Shown: one piece after another, positions 1-6,471 of the stretch
Layout of the letters: the number at the start of each line of letters is the position of its first letter
How positions within the stretch are numbered: the stretch's first letter is position 1
NCBI GenBank assembly: GCA_964540295.1
Contig: CAZIMT010000092.1
Location: 1 to 13,462 of the forward strand
Origin: CAZCPB01 sp964540295
GTDB taxonomy: Bacteria; Planctomycetota; Phycisphaerae; Phycisphaerales; UBA1924
Direction: 5' to 3'
DNA length: 13,462 bases
Notes under the pieces: generated by a model
The model's input: the letters and a program-made list of their open reading frames with translations, nothing else
Told to the model about the DNA's origin: nothing
The model's database searches: none
Made by a program: the position numbers and the translations under genes

Positions 1-203
1 GCAGCGCAACCAGCGACGCCGCGACGGTCACCATCTGTTGTGCCGCCGACTTTGACTGTGATGGTTTCGTCACCGGCGAGGACTTCGACGGGTATGTCGC
101 CGCGTTCGAGGCTGGGACGACCGACGCGGACTTTAACGGCGACGGGTTCGTGACGGGCGAGGACTTCGACGCCTTTGTCAATGCGTTCGAGGCTGGTTGC
201 TGA
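1..203 (+). CDS. C-terminal end of a secreted protein with tandem dockerin-like EF-hand repeats (5' partial)
   Basis: The reading frame is open from the window edge (first full codon at base 3) to TGA at 201-203, giving 66 visible residues. Two near-identical calcium-loop repeats end the protein: DFDCDGFVTGEDFDGYVAAF and DFNGDGFVTGEDFDAFVNAF. The spacing D-x-D/N-x-D-G-x-V-x-G-x-D-F fits type I dockerin/EF-hand loops, which in the family bind calcium and sit at the C-terminus of secreted or surface proteins. Two cysteines (ICC) precede the pair and a single Cys is the last residue. The catalytic or structural part lies outside the window, so the overall function is unknown. It converges on the next gene. 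Assignment of the domain is firm; whether it docks to a cohesin or only binds calcium cannot be told. Confidence 0.85.
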   Translation, partial: SATSDAATVTICCAADFDCDGFVTGEDFDGYVAAFEAGTTDADFNGDGFVTGEDFDAFVNAFEAGC

Positions 204-226
204 CGGCGGATGGATCTGCGGTTCCA

Positions 227-261
227 TGGCATCGAAATCCTGAAGCGAGGCTTCGATGCCA
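227..261. terminator. Candidate bidirectional hairpin between convergent genes
   Basis: A perfect 10-bp inverted repeat, TGGCATCGAA with TTCGATGCCA, encloses a 15-nt loop that can itself pair (CCT/AGG). It sits 24 nt after the stop of the dockerin gene and about 110 nt beyond the stop of the convergent zinc-ribbon gene, which is the right place for a shared terminator. There is no T-run on either side, so it is not a classical intrinsic terminator; it may instead protect mRNA 3' ends. Confidence 0.4.
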
Positions 262-370
262 CGAGACAACATCTATCGCGTTGGCCGGGTGCCGAGGTTC
301 ACCCTCCTGACTCATCCAACCTCTGCTCCATCTCACACGAAAGACGTGGTTGCCTCAACGCAGGTCAAAA

Positions 371-934
371 CTACTCCCTCCTCAACGCCTCTTTCCGAGC
401 TATCAAACCACTCTCAACCCCGCACTCCGGGCACACACCTCCCACCACGCCGACCAACTCATACCCGCACGCCACGCACCGCCCGGCCGCTCTCCTTCGC
501 CACCGGCGAACCGAACTAGCCAACCACCACACGCTCATCACCATCCCGCCCCAGACCAACGCGTCCACCACCAACCCGCCCGCGATCGGCTCGTACGGCA
601 CCACCTTCCCATCAAACGGCCGCGGTCCTTTGCTGATCGTCACGCCCCCCACCACTATCTGAGGCCGCAGTCCGCTCCCGTAACCAAAGCTCCCCCACCC
701 GTATACGCCGTCGTTCCAATACCTCACGCACCGCAGCGGCCAACCGATCCTTGTTTCGATCGGCCAGATCAGCAGCGTGCCGCCCGGGTGGCCGCTCTGC
801 AACTGCTTTCGTATGGACGGCTCAAGGTCAGACAAATCTCCCCGTGGCATCATCGCGATCGAGTAAAGCGAGTTGAGCGGTTTTTCCGCGGCCAGCTCGA
901 GCGTGATCGATGGCGCGTTGGTTCCTCCTTGCAC
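371..934 (-). CDS. Membrane protein with C-terminal CPECG zinc ribbon (3' part of a split gene)
   Basis: The 187 residues hold an extracytoplasmic-looking segment with an IGWPLRCVRYW stretch, one membrane helix (about 117-139), an arginine-rich stop (RRWRRR, 143-148) and a zinc ribbon C153-x2-C156-x11-C168-x2-C171 ending VCPECG. Many planctomycete proteins of unknown function have this plan, but with an additional N-terminal helix. That helix is encoded by the ORF immediately upstream in the same frame, separated only by one TAA (938-940). The nominal start here is a GTG two codons after that stop, with no convincing Shine-Dalgarno before it; a GGAGGA lies just inside the ORF but is followed by no nearby start. 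I read this as the 3' part of one roughly 265-residue gene that has been interrupted. Function is unknown; the ribbon may bind zinc on the cytoplasmic side. Confidence 0.6.
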   Translation of the reverse strand: MQGGTNAPSITLELAAEKPLNSLYSIAMMPRGDLSDLEPSIRKQLQSGHPGGTLLIWPIETRIGWPLRCVRYWNDGVYGWGSFGYGSGLRPQIVVGGVTISKGPRPFDGKVVPYEPIAGGLVVDALVWGGMVMSVWWLASSVRRWRRRAAGRCVACGYELVGVVGGVCPECGVESGLIARKEALRRE

Positions 935-937
935 CCC

Positions 938-1171
938 TTAGGAGCTCGGCGAAACCACGGCACGAGCACGCCGCGTCCACCCCCATCGTCGCTCATCCAC
1001 CGTCATCAGCCAACCGGGTTCAAAGTCCGACGCAAAATCGAAGCTCACGATCGTTCCGCCCGAGTAGGCCGCGAACTGTCCGCGCAGTGCAAGCATGGCC
1101 GCAAGCGCAACGCTCACCGGCACCCCAATCACAAGCACGCGTACAAGCACCCTGAACCCGCGCTGAATCAT
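938..1171 (-). CDS. N-terminal membrane-anchor fragment of the split zinc-ribbon gene
   Basis: This 77-residue ORF has one hydrophobic helix (about residues 8-28) after a short basic N-terminus, then a polar segment ending VVSPSS and TAA. The stop is followed, in the same frame, by the 187-residue zinc-ribbon ORF. Family members of this type have both parts in one chain: N-terminal helix, exported domain, second helix, CPECG ribbon. Here the exported domain is cut after about 50 residues, so the fragment alone is unlikely to work. It begins 42 nt after the enolase stop, on the same strand, with no evident Shine-Dalgarno, so it may ride on the enolase transcript. Alternatives are a recent nonsense mutation, a sequencing error, or programmed readthrough. 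Confidence 0.5.
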   Translation of the reverse strand: MIQRGFRVLVRVLVIGVPVSVALAAMLALRGQFAAYSGGTIVSFDFASDFEPGWLMTVDERRWGWTRRARAVVSPSS

Positions 1172-1213
1172 CCGCGCAGTTTCCGTTCACTCAGCCGCAA
1201 GCAACAGCCGCGA

Positions 1214-2515
1214 TTACTTCCGCCACCAAGTCTCCTCGCCGTACACGGCCGAGTCCCCCAGCTCATCGGCGATCCGCAAAAGCTGGTTGTACTTCGCGTT
1301 GCGATCGCTGCGGCACGGCGCGCCCGTCTTGATCTGCCCGCAGTTGGTCGCCACGGCCAGGTCCGCGATCGTCGAATCCTCCGTCTCGCCCGAGCGATGG
1401 CTCAAGATCACGCTGTACCGGTTTCGCATCGCCAGGTTCACGGCCTCGAATGTCTCGCTCAGCGTCCCGATCTGGTTCACCTTCACCAAGATCGCGTTGG
1501 CGCACCCAGTATCCAGCCCCTTCTGCAGGAACTTCTTGTTCGTCACAAACAAGTCGTCCCCGACCAGCTGCACCGTGTCTCCCAGCCGCGTCGTCAGCTT
1601 CTTCCAGCCGTCCCAGTCGTTCTCGGCCAGCCCGTCTTCGATCGAGCGGATCGGGTACTTCTTGCACCAGTCGGCCCACATGTCGATCATCGCGTCGCTG
1701 CTGAGTATCTCCTTGCTGCTCTTGAACATCTTGTACCCGACCTTGCCATCGGCCGCGGCCTCATTCCAGCACTCGCTCGTCGCCGGGTCCAGCGCGACGA
1801 AAATCTGCTCGCCCCACTTGTACCCGGCCTTGTCCACGGCCTTCTCGATCAGCTTTAGCGCGTCCTCGTTGCTCTTGAGGTTGGGCGCGAACCCGCCCTC
1901 GTCGCCCACCGACGTAGACATGTGGTCGTCGTGCAGCACCTTCTTGAGCGTGTGATAGATCTCGACGCCCGCCCGCATCGCGTCGTGAAAGTTGCTGAAC
2001 CCCCACGGCTGGACCATGAACTCCTGGAAGTCCACCGTGTTGTCCGCGTGCTTCCCGCCGTTCAAAATATTCAGCATCGGCACCGGCAGCGTCTTGGCCC
2101 CGCTCCCGCCCAGGTACCGGTACAGCGGCAGCCCGCTCGCCTCCGCCGCCGCCCGCGCCACGGCCATGGACACACCAAGGATCGAGTTCGCGCCCAGCTG
2201 AGCCTTATTGGGCGAACCATCAAGCTCGAGCATCCGGCGATCGATCGCTTGCTGATCTCGCGCGTCCATCCCCAACAGCTCGGGCGCAATCCGCCGGTTC
2301 ACGTTGGCCACCGCGTTCAGCACCCCCTTGCCCATGTAGACCTTCTTGTCCTCGTCGCGCAGCTCGACCGCCTCGTGCTCGCCCGTCGAAGCCCCCGACG
2401 GCACGGCCGCCCGCCCGATCACGCCCGACTCCAGCCCGACCTCGACCTCCAACGTCGGGTTCCCACGGGAATCAAGGATCTGGCGCGAACGGATCATCTC
2501 AATCTCAAAGGCCAT
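1214..2515 (-). CDS. eno: Enolase (phosphopyruvate hydratase)
   Basis: Enolase reversibly dehydrates 2-phosphoglycerate to phosphoenolpyruvate in glycolysis and gluconeogenesis, in the cytoplasm. The 433-residue length is normal. Family signatures are all present: RQILDSRGNPTLEVEV near the N-terminus, the mobile SGASTGEHEA loop (40-49), H156 and E165 (NGGKHADNTVDFQEF), E206 (GDEGGFAPN), metal ligands D243, E293 and D320, catalytic lysine K345 (ILVKVNQIG), SHRSGETED (372-380) and K396. The ATG start is supported by CAGGAG (2528-2523) seven bases upstream. It diverges from phoU; downstream on the same strand is the split zinc-ribbon gene. No residue looks damaged, so it should be active. Confidence 0.98.
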   Translation of the reverse strand: MAFEIEMIRSRQILDSRGNPTLEVEVGLESGVIGRAAVPSGASTGEHEAVELRDEDKKVYMGKGVLNAVANVNRRIAPELLGMDARDQQAIDRRMLELDGSPNKAQLGANSILGVSMAVARAAAEASGLPLYRYLGGSGAKTLPVPMLNILNGGKHADNTVDFQEFMVQPWGFSNFHDAMRAGVEIYHTLKKVLHDDHMSTSVGDEGGFAPNLKSNEDALKLIEKAVDKAGYKWGEQIFVALDPATSECWNEAAADGKVGYKMFKSSKEILSSDAMIDMWADWCKKYPIRSIEDGLAENDWDGWKKLTTRLGDTVQLVGDDLFVTNKKFLQKGLDTGCANAILVKVNQIGTLSETFEAVNLAMRNRYSVILSHRSGETEDSTIADLAVATNCGQIKTGAPCRSDRNAKYNQLLRIADELGDSAVYGEETWWRK

Positions 2516-2549
2516 GGCGTGGCTCCTGTCTCGTGTAAAAAAATCGAGG

Positions 2550-2582
2550 AATCTAACGGGCTCACAGCGTAGGTGCGCACCT
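2550..2582 (-). promoter_or_regulatory. Possible enolase promoter with a palindrome over the -35 position
   Basis: On the minus strand, TAGATT (2555-2550) is a possible -10 about 35 nt before the enolase ATG. A perfect 12-bp palindrome, AGGTGCGCACCT (2571-2582), lies 15 bases upstream of it, just where the -35 region would be. Such a placement is typical of a dimeric repressor operator, but no regulator is identified and the -35 match is poor. Confidence 0.25.
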
Positions 2583-2710
2583 CAACTTTGGCTCCCGAAA
2601 CCGATGAATCGCGCTCCAGCATCCAAGGTGTCGATACTGCGAAGGTTGGCACCGCGGGGGCAGGTCGGATGGTTCCCAAATTGGATGATGCCCGCGAACG
2701 CCAAACGTGG

Positions 2711-2716
2711 TATCGT
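2711..2716 (+). promoter_or_regulatory. Possible extended -10 element for phoU
   Basis: TATCGT preceded by TGG forms an extended -10 pattern (TGnTATCGT). Transcription would begin near 2723, about 9 nt before the chosen phoU ATG, giving an almost leaderless message. No Shine-Dalgarno precedes that ATG, which fits. The -35 region is not recognisable. Confidence 0.25.
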
Positions 2717-2731
2717 TCACAGGCGCAACCC

Positions 2732-3442
2732 ATGCCAAACTCACCAGAAGCCATGTCGGGACGGGTCGAACAGCTCAAGGCCGCCCTTGTCGAGCAAGGC
2801 CGCCGCGTGCAGTCTCTGCTCGAAACCGCGTTCACCGCCCTCTTCAACCGCGACATGACGCTCGCCAAATCGGTCGAGGCTCTCGACACCGTGGTCGATC
2901 AGGCCGACGTCAAGATCGAGCAGGACGCTGTCGAACTCCTCACCGCCGCCACACGCGAATCCGCCCACATGCCCCCGCAGCAGCTCCGAGGCGTGCTGAC
3001 CATCGTCAAAATCAACAACGAGCTCGAACGCGTCGCCGACGCTGGCGTGGACATCGCCGAATTGGTCGATCCCGCTCTCGTCAACAGCCCTCCCTTCCCC
3101 GACACCTTCCGAGTGATGGCCAACAGCGTCGTCGGCATCCTCCGCGACACCACCGCCTCGTTCGCACGCAGCGACCCCGCCCTCGCCAAGGTCGTGCTGC
3201 AAAGCCAGCACTGCGTCTGGGCGTTCAAGGCCGCGATCCTCCGCGACGCCGAGGAACGCATCGCCAAGGGCACCATGAACGTCGACGCCGCCTTCCGACT
3301 CCATGAGATCGCCAGCCAGTGCGAACTCATCGCCGACCACTGCACCAATATCGCCGAGCAGGTCATCTACTCCACCACCGGCTCGATCGTGCGCCACACC
3401 GACGCGAAATGGGTCGAGATCCCGGCTCAAGGCCAGGCCTAG
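2732..3442 (+). CDS. phoU: PhoU-family phosphate signalling protein
   Basis: PhoU proteins are cytoplasmic helical bundles that link the Pst phosphate transporter to the PhoR kinase and damp the phosphate response. The 236 residues contain the two characteristic repeats with metal-binding E-x3-D-x3-D motifs: E99/D103/D107 in NELERVADAGVDIAE, and E198/D202/N206 in ELIADHCTNIAEQVIY. This is the normal two-repeat PhoU length. The frame is open further upstream to a GTG at 2573, but the extra 53 residues do not look like family sequence; ATG 2732 is preferred and ATG 2753 is also possible. No pst, phoB or phoR gene is beside it, so it is a stand-alone copy, and a PhoU-like role in another transport system cannot be excluded. 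Confidence 0.88.
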   Translation: MPNSPEAMSGRVEQLKAALVEQGRRVQSLLETAFTALFNRDMTLAKSVEALDTVVDQADVKIEQDAVELLTAATRESAHMPPQQLRGVLTIVKINNELERVADAGVDIAELVDPALVNSPPFPDTFRVMANSVVGILRDTTASFARSDPALAKVVLQSQHCVWAFKAAILRDAEERIAKGTMNVDAAFRLHEIASQCELIADHCTNIAEQVIYSTTGSIVRHTDAKWVEIPAQGQA

Positions 3443-3475
3443 CGCGGATCTGGTTCGTTGGTATCGATTGAATAC

Positions 3476-3611
3476 GAACGCAGAGGGAGCAGAGAGGATC
3501 AGAGGAACGCGGAGCCGGATCGAGGTTGGAAAGAAAGACTCGGGCTTGAATGAGTTCTTCTCACAGTGCCTGCTCTGAGTTCCTCTGACCCACTCTGCTC
3601 CCTCTGCGTTC
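3476..3611. repeat. 136-nt imperfect palindrome with GCAGAG-rich arms
   Basis: Arms 3477-3508 and 3579-3610 are inverted copies matching at 30 of 32 positions, starting AACGCAGAGGGAGCAGAG. Pairing extends one base outward (3476/3611) and, with mismatches, about ten bases inward (3510-3518 with 3569-3577). The roughly 50-nt centre can form a smaller hairpin from ACTC and GAGT. The arms contain short GCAGAG/CAGAGG echoes. No ORF of its own is seen and no clear target-site duplication. It lies after phoU and before a terminator. It resembles dispersed non-autonomous palindromic elements (REP/MITE-like). Confidence 0.75.
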
Positions 3612-3640
3612 TCTTCGGAAGGCTCATCGTTTCAAAGAAA

Positions 3641-3664
3641 ACAGCCCCGGTCGCCCGGGGCTGT
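3641..3664. terminator. Bidirectional intrinsic terminator between phoU and the cyclophilin gene
   Basis: A perfect 10-bp GC-rich stem, ACAGCCCCGG with CCGGGGCTGT, closes a TCGC tetraloop. On the plus strand it is followed by CTTTTCC; on the minus strand by TTTTCTTTG, the better U-tract. It lies 38 nt beyond the stop of the minus-strand cyclophilin gene and about 200 nt after the phoU stop, so it most likely serves the cyclophilin gene chiefly and phoU as well. Confidence 0.9.
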
Positions 3665-3702
3665 CTTTTCCAATGTGTTCAGAGCCGCGCCTTCCGGGCC
3701 TC

Positions 3703-5568
3703 TTACGCCAAGTAATCCGCCAGCGACGTCAGGTTCTGCTGCGTCCAATTCCCGCCATCGGTGGTGTTCCAGGAATACCGCAGCACGTTGCCCACGGCGT
3801 CCGCCCCGACCAAGTTAATCGTCCCGAACGGCGACGCCACGCCGGTCACTCGGCCAACGATCGGCACCGAGCCCGCCACCGTATCGCTCAGCGTCGTGAC
3901 GTTCCAGTTCCCCTCCTGGCCCGGGGCCCACCAATAGACCACCAGCTTCCCGCTCTCGTCCAGCCCGGTGATGTTCGTGCCGTCCCAGCTTGTCACATAG
4001 CTCGTGATGCTGGCCGCCTGGAGCTTGGGACCACTGAAGGTCGCCGTCAGGTCGCTGCTGACCCAGTTCCCGCCGAACGAGGGCAGCCACCACGTCGTCG
4101 ACACGTTGCCGTCAACCGTCACGCCCACAATGTTCACGTTGTCGTAGCTCGTGACGTACGTCGTCAGCCCGCCCGTATACTTGGGCGCGCCAGTGATCGT
4201 CGTCAGGTTGCTCGTGGTCCAGTTCGCCTGGCCCGGCGCCCACCACACGACCTGCACGTCGCCGTTGTCGTCCAGACCCGCGATGTTCAGCCCGTTCCAG
4301 CTCGTCACATACGTCGAAAGATTCCCCACAAACCGCGGCGTCGCCAAGCCGTTGGGCGTCAGGTCACGCACCGAAATGTTGCGAGCCTCCCAGTTGAACC
4401 TGCCGCCAGTCTGGGTGGTGCTGACTTGCGAGTACCGAACCAGCTCTGCCGAGTCGTTCAAGCCCACCAAGCTGATAATCCCGTCCTTACCTTGCAGAAT
4501 CTGGATGTCTGACGCGATCGACTGCGACCCTGAGATCTCTGTCGTCAGGTTGCGGAACGTCCAGTACCCGTTGGTCGCACGCGTAAAGAGCATCAGACCC
4601 TCCGTCGAGGGCGCGGCCGCGTAGAAACGACCGTCCTTGGTGTCGAACCACGTTGAGACCTGACCTGTCAGCGTGCCCGACCCGGTCATGATGCTCAGGT
4701 CCGCGACCGAGTAGGCCGCGCCGGTGCGGGCCTGGTAGAACACGATCGGGCGGCCCAGCTCGTTGACGCTCACAAAGATCGACTCGCCCGCCGCGTTCCC
4801 TGCCCCACGCGTGATCGCCCCGCCGTTGGCCTCTTGATTCCAGCCCGGGCTGGTGACAACCGTGACGTCGTTGATGACGACAAGATCGGCGTTGGTGACG
4901 GTGGCACCGCTCACAAACGCGTCGCTGACCGGTACATTGTCATAGAGCTCCTGCGGCGCGGGATCGAGATCCAACGTGCCCAGCGCCTTGATCGACAGAA
5001 TCACGTCCCAGCCCTTGACAACCTGCCCGAAGACGGCGTATCCCGCGTTTGAAGTCGTCTTGTCAAGCGATGAAGAGTTGTCCACAAAGTTAAAAAAGAA
5101 CTGGCTGGTCGCAGAGTTCGGCTCGTTGGTCCGTGCCGCGGCGATCGTCAGCGCCCGGTTCGAAAGGGTCGAGCTGGCTTCGTTCGTGATCGGAGCGAAC
5201 GTCTGAACCGCCTGCGGCGTTCCATTCGAGTCAAGCTTGAACCCGCCCCCTTGGACAACGAAGTCAACGCTATTGTTTTTGGTGTCCAACATCCTGTGAA
5301 AAAACGTCCCGTCGTAACGATCCGAATTGACATAATTCAAAAAGTTCGCGACCGAGATCGGTGCCCGGCTGTCGAACAACTCGACCCACACCTCGCCGTA
5401 GTTGGTCTGAATACTCACGATCGTGTCGCCAGCCGCGAACGGCTGAGCCGCCAGCATTTGGCGCTGTTCGAGCGCTTCAACCAACTGCCGAGGGCTTCGA
5501 GATTTTGGCGCCGCGTTGCGCGCGAGTGAGGTTCGTGACCAAGGCCGAAGGTTCGTCAAAAAAGCCAT
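3703..5568 (-). CDS. Exported cyclophilin-type peptidyl-prolyl isomerase fused to a predicted seven-bladed beta-propeller
   Basis: The 621-residue protein begins with a basic stretch and LVEALEQRQMLA (29-40), the LEPR-XLL-type N-terminal signal of planctomycete exported proteins. Residues about 48-236 form a cyclophilin domain: FFHRM (89-93, with catalytic-type R92), QGGG (106-109), SQFFFN (155-160) and GYAVFG (176-181), the bacterial form with Tyr in place of the eukaryotic His. Family members catalyse cis-trans isomerisation of X-Pro bonds. From about 260 to the end there are seven repeats of roughly 45 residues with the pattern YVTSxDGxNIxGLDxxGxVxVxWWxPG...NWxxxxLT; repeats 4-6 (about 416-566) are most alike. 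Seven such units suggest a closed beta-propeller, possibly for carbohydrate or protein binding. ATG 5568 has TGGAG (5580-5576) seven bases upstream. It is flanked by a terminator and a long leader, so it is probably transcribed alone. Confidence 0.9.
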   Translation of the reverse strand: MAFLTNLRPWSRTSLARNAAPKSRSPRQLVEALEQRQMLAAQPFAAGDTIVSIQTNYGEVWVELFDSRAPISVANFLNYVNSDRYDGTFFHRMLDTKNNSVDFVVQGGGFKLDSNGTPQAVQTFAPITNEASSTLSNRALTIAAARTNEPNSATSQFFFNFVDNSSSLDKTTSNAGYAVFGQVVKGWDVILSIKALGTLDLDPAPQELYDNVPVSDAFVSGATVTNADLVVINDVTVVTSPGWNQEANGGAITRGAGNAAGESIFVSVNELGRPIVFYQARTGAAYSVADLSIMTGSGTLTGQVSTWFDTKDGRFYAAAPSTEGLMLFTRATNGYWTFRNLTTEISGSQSIASDIQILQGKDGIISLVGLNDSAELVRYSQVSTTQTGGRFNWEARNISVRDLTPNGLATPRFVGNLSTYVTSWNGLNIAGLDDNGDVQVVWWAPGQANWTTSNLTTITGAPKYTGGLTTYVTSYDNVNIVGVTVDGNVSTTWWLPSFGGNWVSSDLTATFSGPKLQAASITSYVTSWDGTNITGLDESGKLVVYWWAPGQEGNWNVTTLSDTVAGSVPIVGRVTGVASPFGTINLVGADAVGNVLRYSWNTTDGGNWTQQNLTSLADYLA

Positions 5569-5642
5569 GAGAATACTCCAAAGGGTCGAGACTGTACGCC
5601 GGGTCTGCGGGTATGAAAATCGAGAGGTCCAAGGCCTGAACT

Positions 5643-5674
5643 GGTCGCGAGCCCGAGGGCTGGCGTGCGCGACC
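5643..5674 (-). promoter_or_regulatory. Leader hairpin upstream of the cyclophilin gene
   Basis: On the minus strand GGTCGCG pairs perfectly with CGCGACC, and inside it AGCC pairs with GGCT around a CTCG loop, leaving a six-base bulge on one side. The structure would lie in the 5' leader about 75 nt before the start codon. It has no U-tract, so it is not an obvious terminator. It could be a stability or control element; no known riboswitch was recognised. Confidence 0.4.
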
Positions 5675-5763
5675 TCGAACCACTCTCACCACTTTTACCT
5701 CTAACGACTGGCAAAATCAAGAGTAACGTTCGATTTTCGGACCACAATCCAGGCAGACCCGTA

Positions 5764-5769
5764 TTTATA
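5764..5769 (-). promoter_or_regulatory. Possible -10 element for the cyclophilin gene
   Basis: TATAAA (minus strand, in CGTATAAATACG) matches the -10 consensus at five of six positions and sits in an AT-rich patch within high-GC DNA. Transcription would start near 5757, leaving a leader of about 190 nt. No -35 consensus is visible at the usual spacing. Confidence 0.3.
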
Positions 5770-5799
5770 CGAGCGTTACCGCTGGAAGGTTTCCGATTC

Positions 5800-5824
5800 G
5801 GAGATCTCGCGATCTCCTCTTTTT
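5800..5824 (+). terminator. Orphan plus-strand hairpin with T-tract
   Basis: GGAGATC-TCGC-GATCTCC forms a perfect 7-bp stem with a tetraloop, followed on the plus strand by TCTTTTT. This is a passable intrinsic terminator, but both flanking genes are on the minus strand. It might end antisense or small-RNA transcription, or be only a stem in the pgpA 3' UTR when read on the minus strand. Confidence 0.35.
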
Positions 5825-5928
5825 GGTTCTTATCGCGCGGTGAATCTTTCCTGACGCCACCATGAATGCTTTTTCACTTGTGGTGTTCGCACGAAAATAA
5901 TCAATCTCGCTCATCGTCAGGACCGCCG

Positions 5929-6471
5929 TTACCACGAAACAAGCACCCGGGCCATCAGTTGAACCGCCAGCATCGCGTACAACCCCGCGATCACATCGTC
6001 GAGCAAAATCCCCCACCCTCCCGGCACGCGCTGTAGCCCGTTGGCTGGCCAGGGCTTGATGATGTCCAGAACTCGAAACGCCAAGAACGCCCCCAGCAGC
6101 GTCAGGGCCGCGTGCCACCCCGGCTGCACCGCGACGGCTGGCAGGGCCATCAGCGAGAAGCATTGACCGGCCGTCTCGTCAGCCACCGCCTGCCCGGGGT
6201 CCTTCTCACCGAACCGAGCCTCCGCCTGGTCCCCCTGCACCACGCACGCCGCACTGAACGTCAGCAGGATTGTCACGAGCACCGCGTGGTACACGATCGG
6301 GTGCTCGACCGGTCCGAACCCGGCCGCGATCATCGCGCCAGCGATCACCACCGGCGGCATCGAGCCCCAAGTGCCCGAGGCTGGCTTCATGTGGCCAAGA
6401 CCAAACACCGTGATCCAGCCCAACGACGACCGGCGCCGAGTCGAGATCGTGAGCGGCGGCTTGGCGTTCAA
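5929..6471 (-). CDS. pgpA: Phosphatidylglycerophosphatase A
   Basis: PgpA dephosphorylates phosphatidylglycerophosphate to phosphatidylglycerol in the inner membrane. The 180-residue protein has all the family blocks: GLGHMKPASGTWGS (24-37), KDPGQAVADETAG (90-102), FRVLDIIKPWP (132-142) and GGWGILLDDVIAG (151-163) with the paired aspartates D158/D159. Hydrophobic helices fill the spaces between them. The start is a TTG (6471-6469) that overlaps the pgsA stop as TTGA, with GGAG (6483-6480) eight bases upstream inside the pgsA end; the next in-frame Met (M28) would cut off the first signature block. The overlap implies translational coupling to pgsA, the enzyme that makes its substrate. Confidence 0.93.
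   Translation of the reverse strand: MNAKPPLTISTRRRSSLGWITVFGLGHMKPASGTWGSMPPVVIAGAMIAAGFGPVEHPIVYHAVLVTILLTFSAACVVQGDQAEARFGEKDPGQAVADETAGQCFSLMALPAVAVQPGWHAALTLLGAFLAFRVLDIIKPWPANGLQRVPGGWGILLDDVIAGLYAMLAVQLMARVLVSW

Larger units (their letters stand above)
5569..5928. other. 360-nt non-coding stretch between pgpA and the cyclophilin gene
   Basis: No convincing gene is present. The stretch is less GC-rich than its surroundings, particularly 5700-5910. Reading leftward it holds the pgpA 3' end, a hairpin (5800-5817), a possible -10 (5769-5764), a second hairpin (5674-5643) and the cyclophilin ribosome-binding site (5580-5576). The most economical reading is a pgpA 3' UTR followed by the promoter and an approximately 190-nt leader of the cyclophilin gene. 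Confidence 0.6.

Noticed and set aside
350..1858. 502-codon plus-strand ORF
   Set aside because: It runs antisense through the zinc-ribbon genes and enolase, whose motifs are unmistakable on the other strand. Its Arg/Pro/His-rich composition is typical of a GC-rich shadow frame.
2573..2731. 53-codon N-terminal extension of phoU from GTG 2573
   Set aside because: The residues do not resemble PhoU, the GTG sits inside the palindrome of the divergent promoter region, and a normal-length protein starts at 2732.
5640..5700. tRNA-like GGTTCGAGG stretch on the minus strand
   Set aside because: The flanking bases do not form a T-stem and no acceptor or anticodon arm can be built.
5765..5914. 49-codon minus-strand ORF 14 nt after pgpA
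   Set aside because: The spacing would suit a third operon gene, but only about half of its third codon positions are G or C, against a strong GC bias in the real genes here. It lacks a good ribosome-binding site and overlaps a hairpin and a likely promoter.
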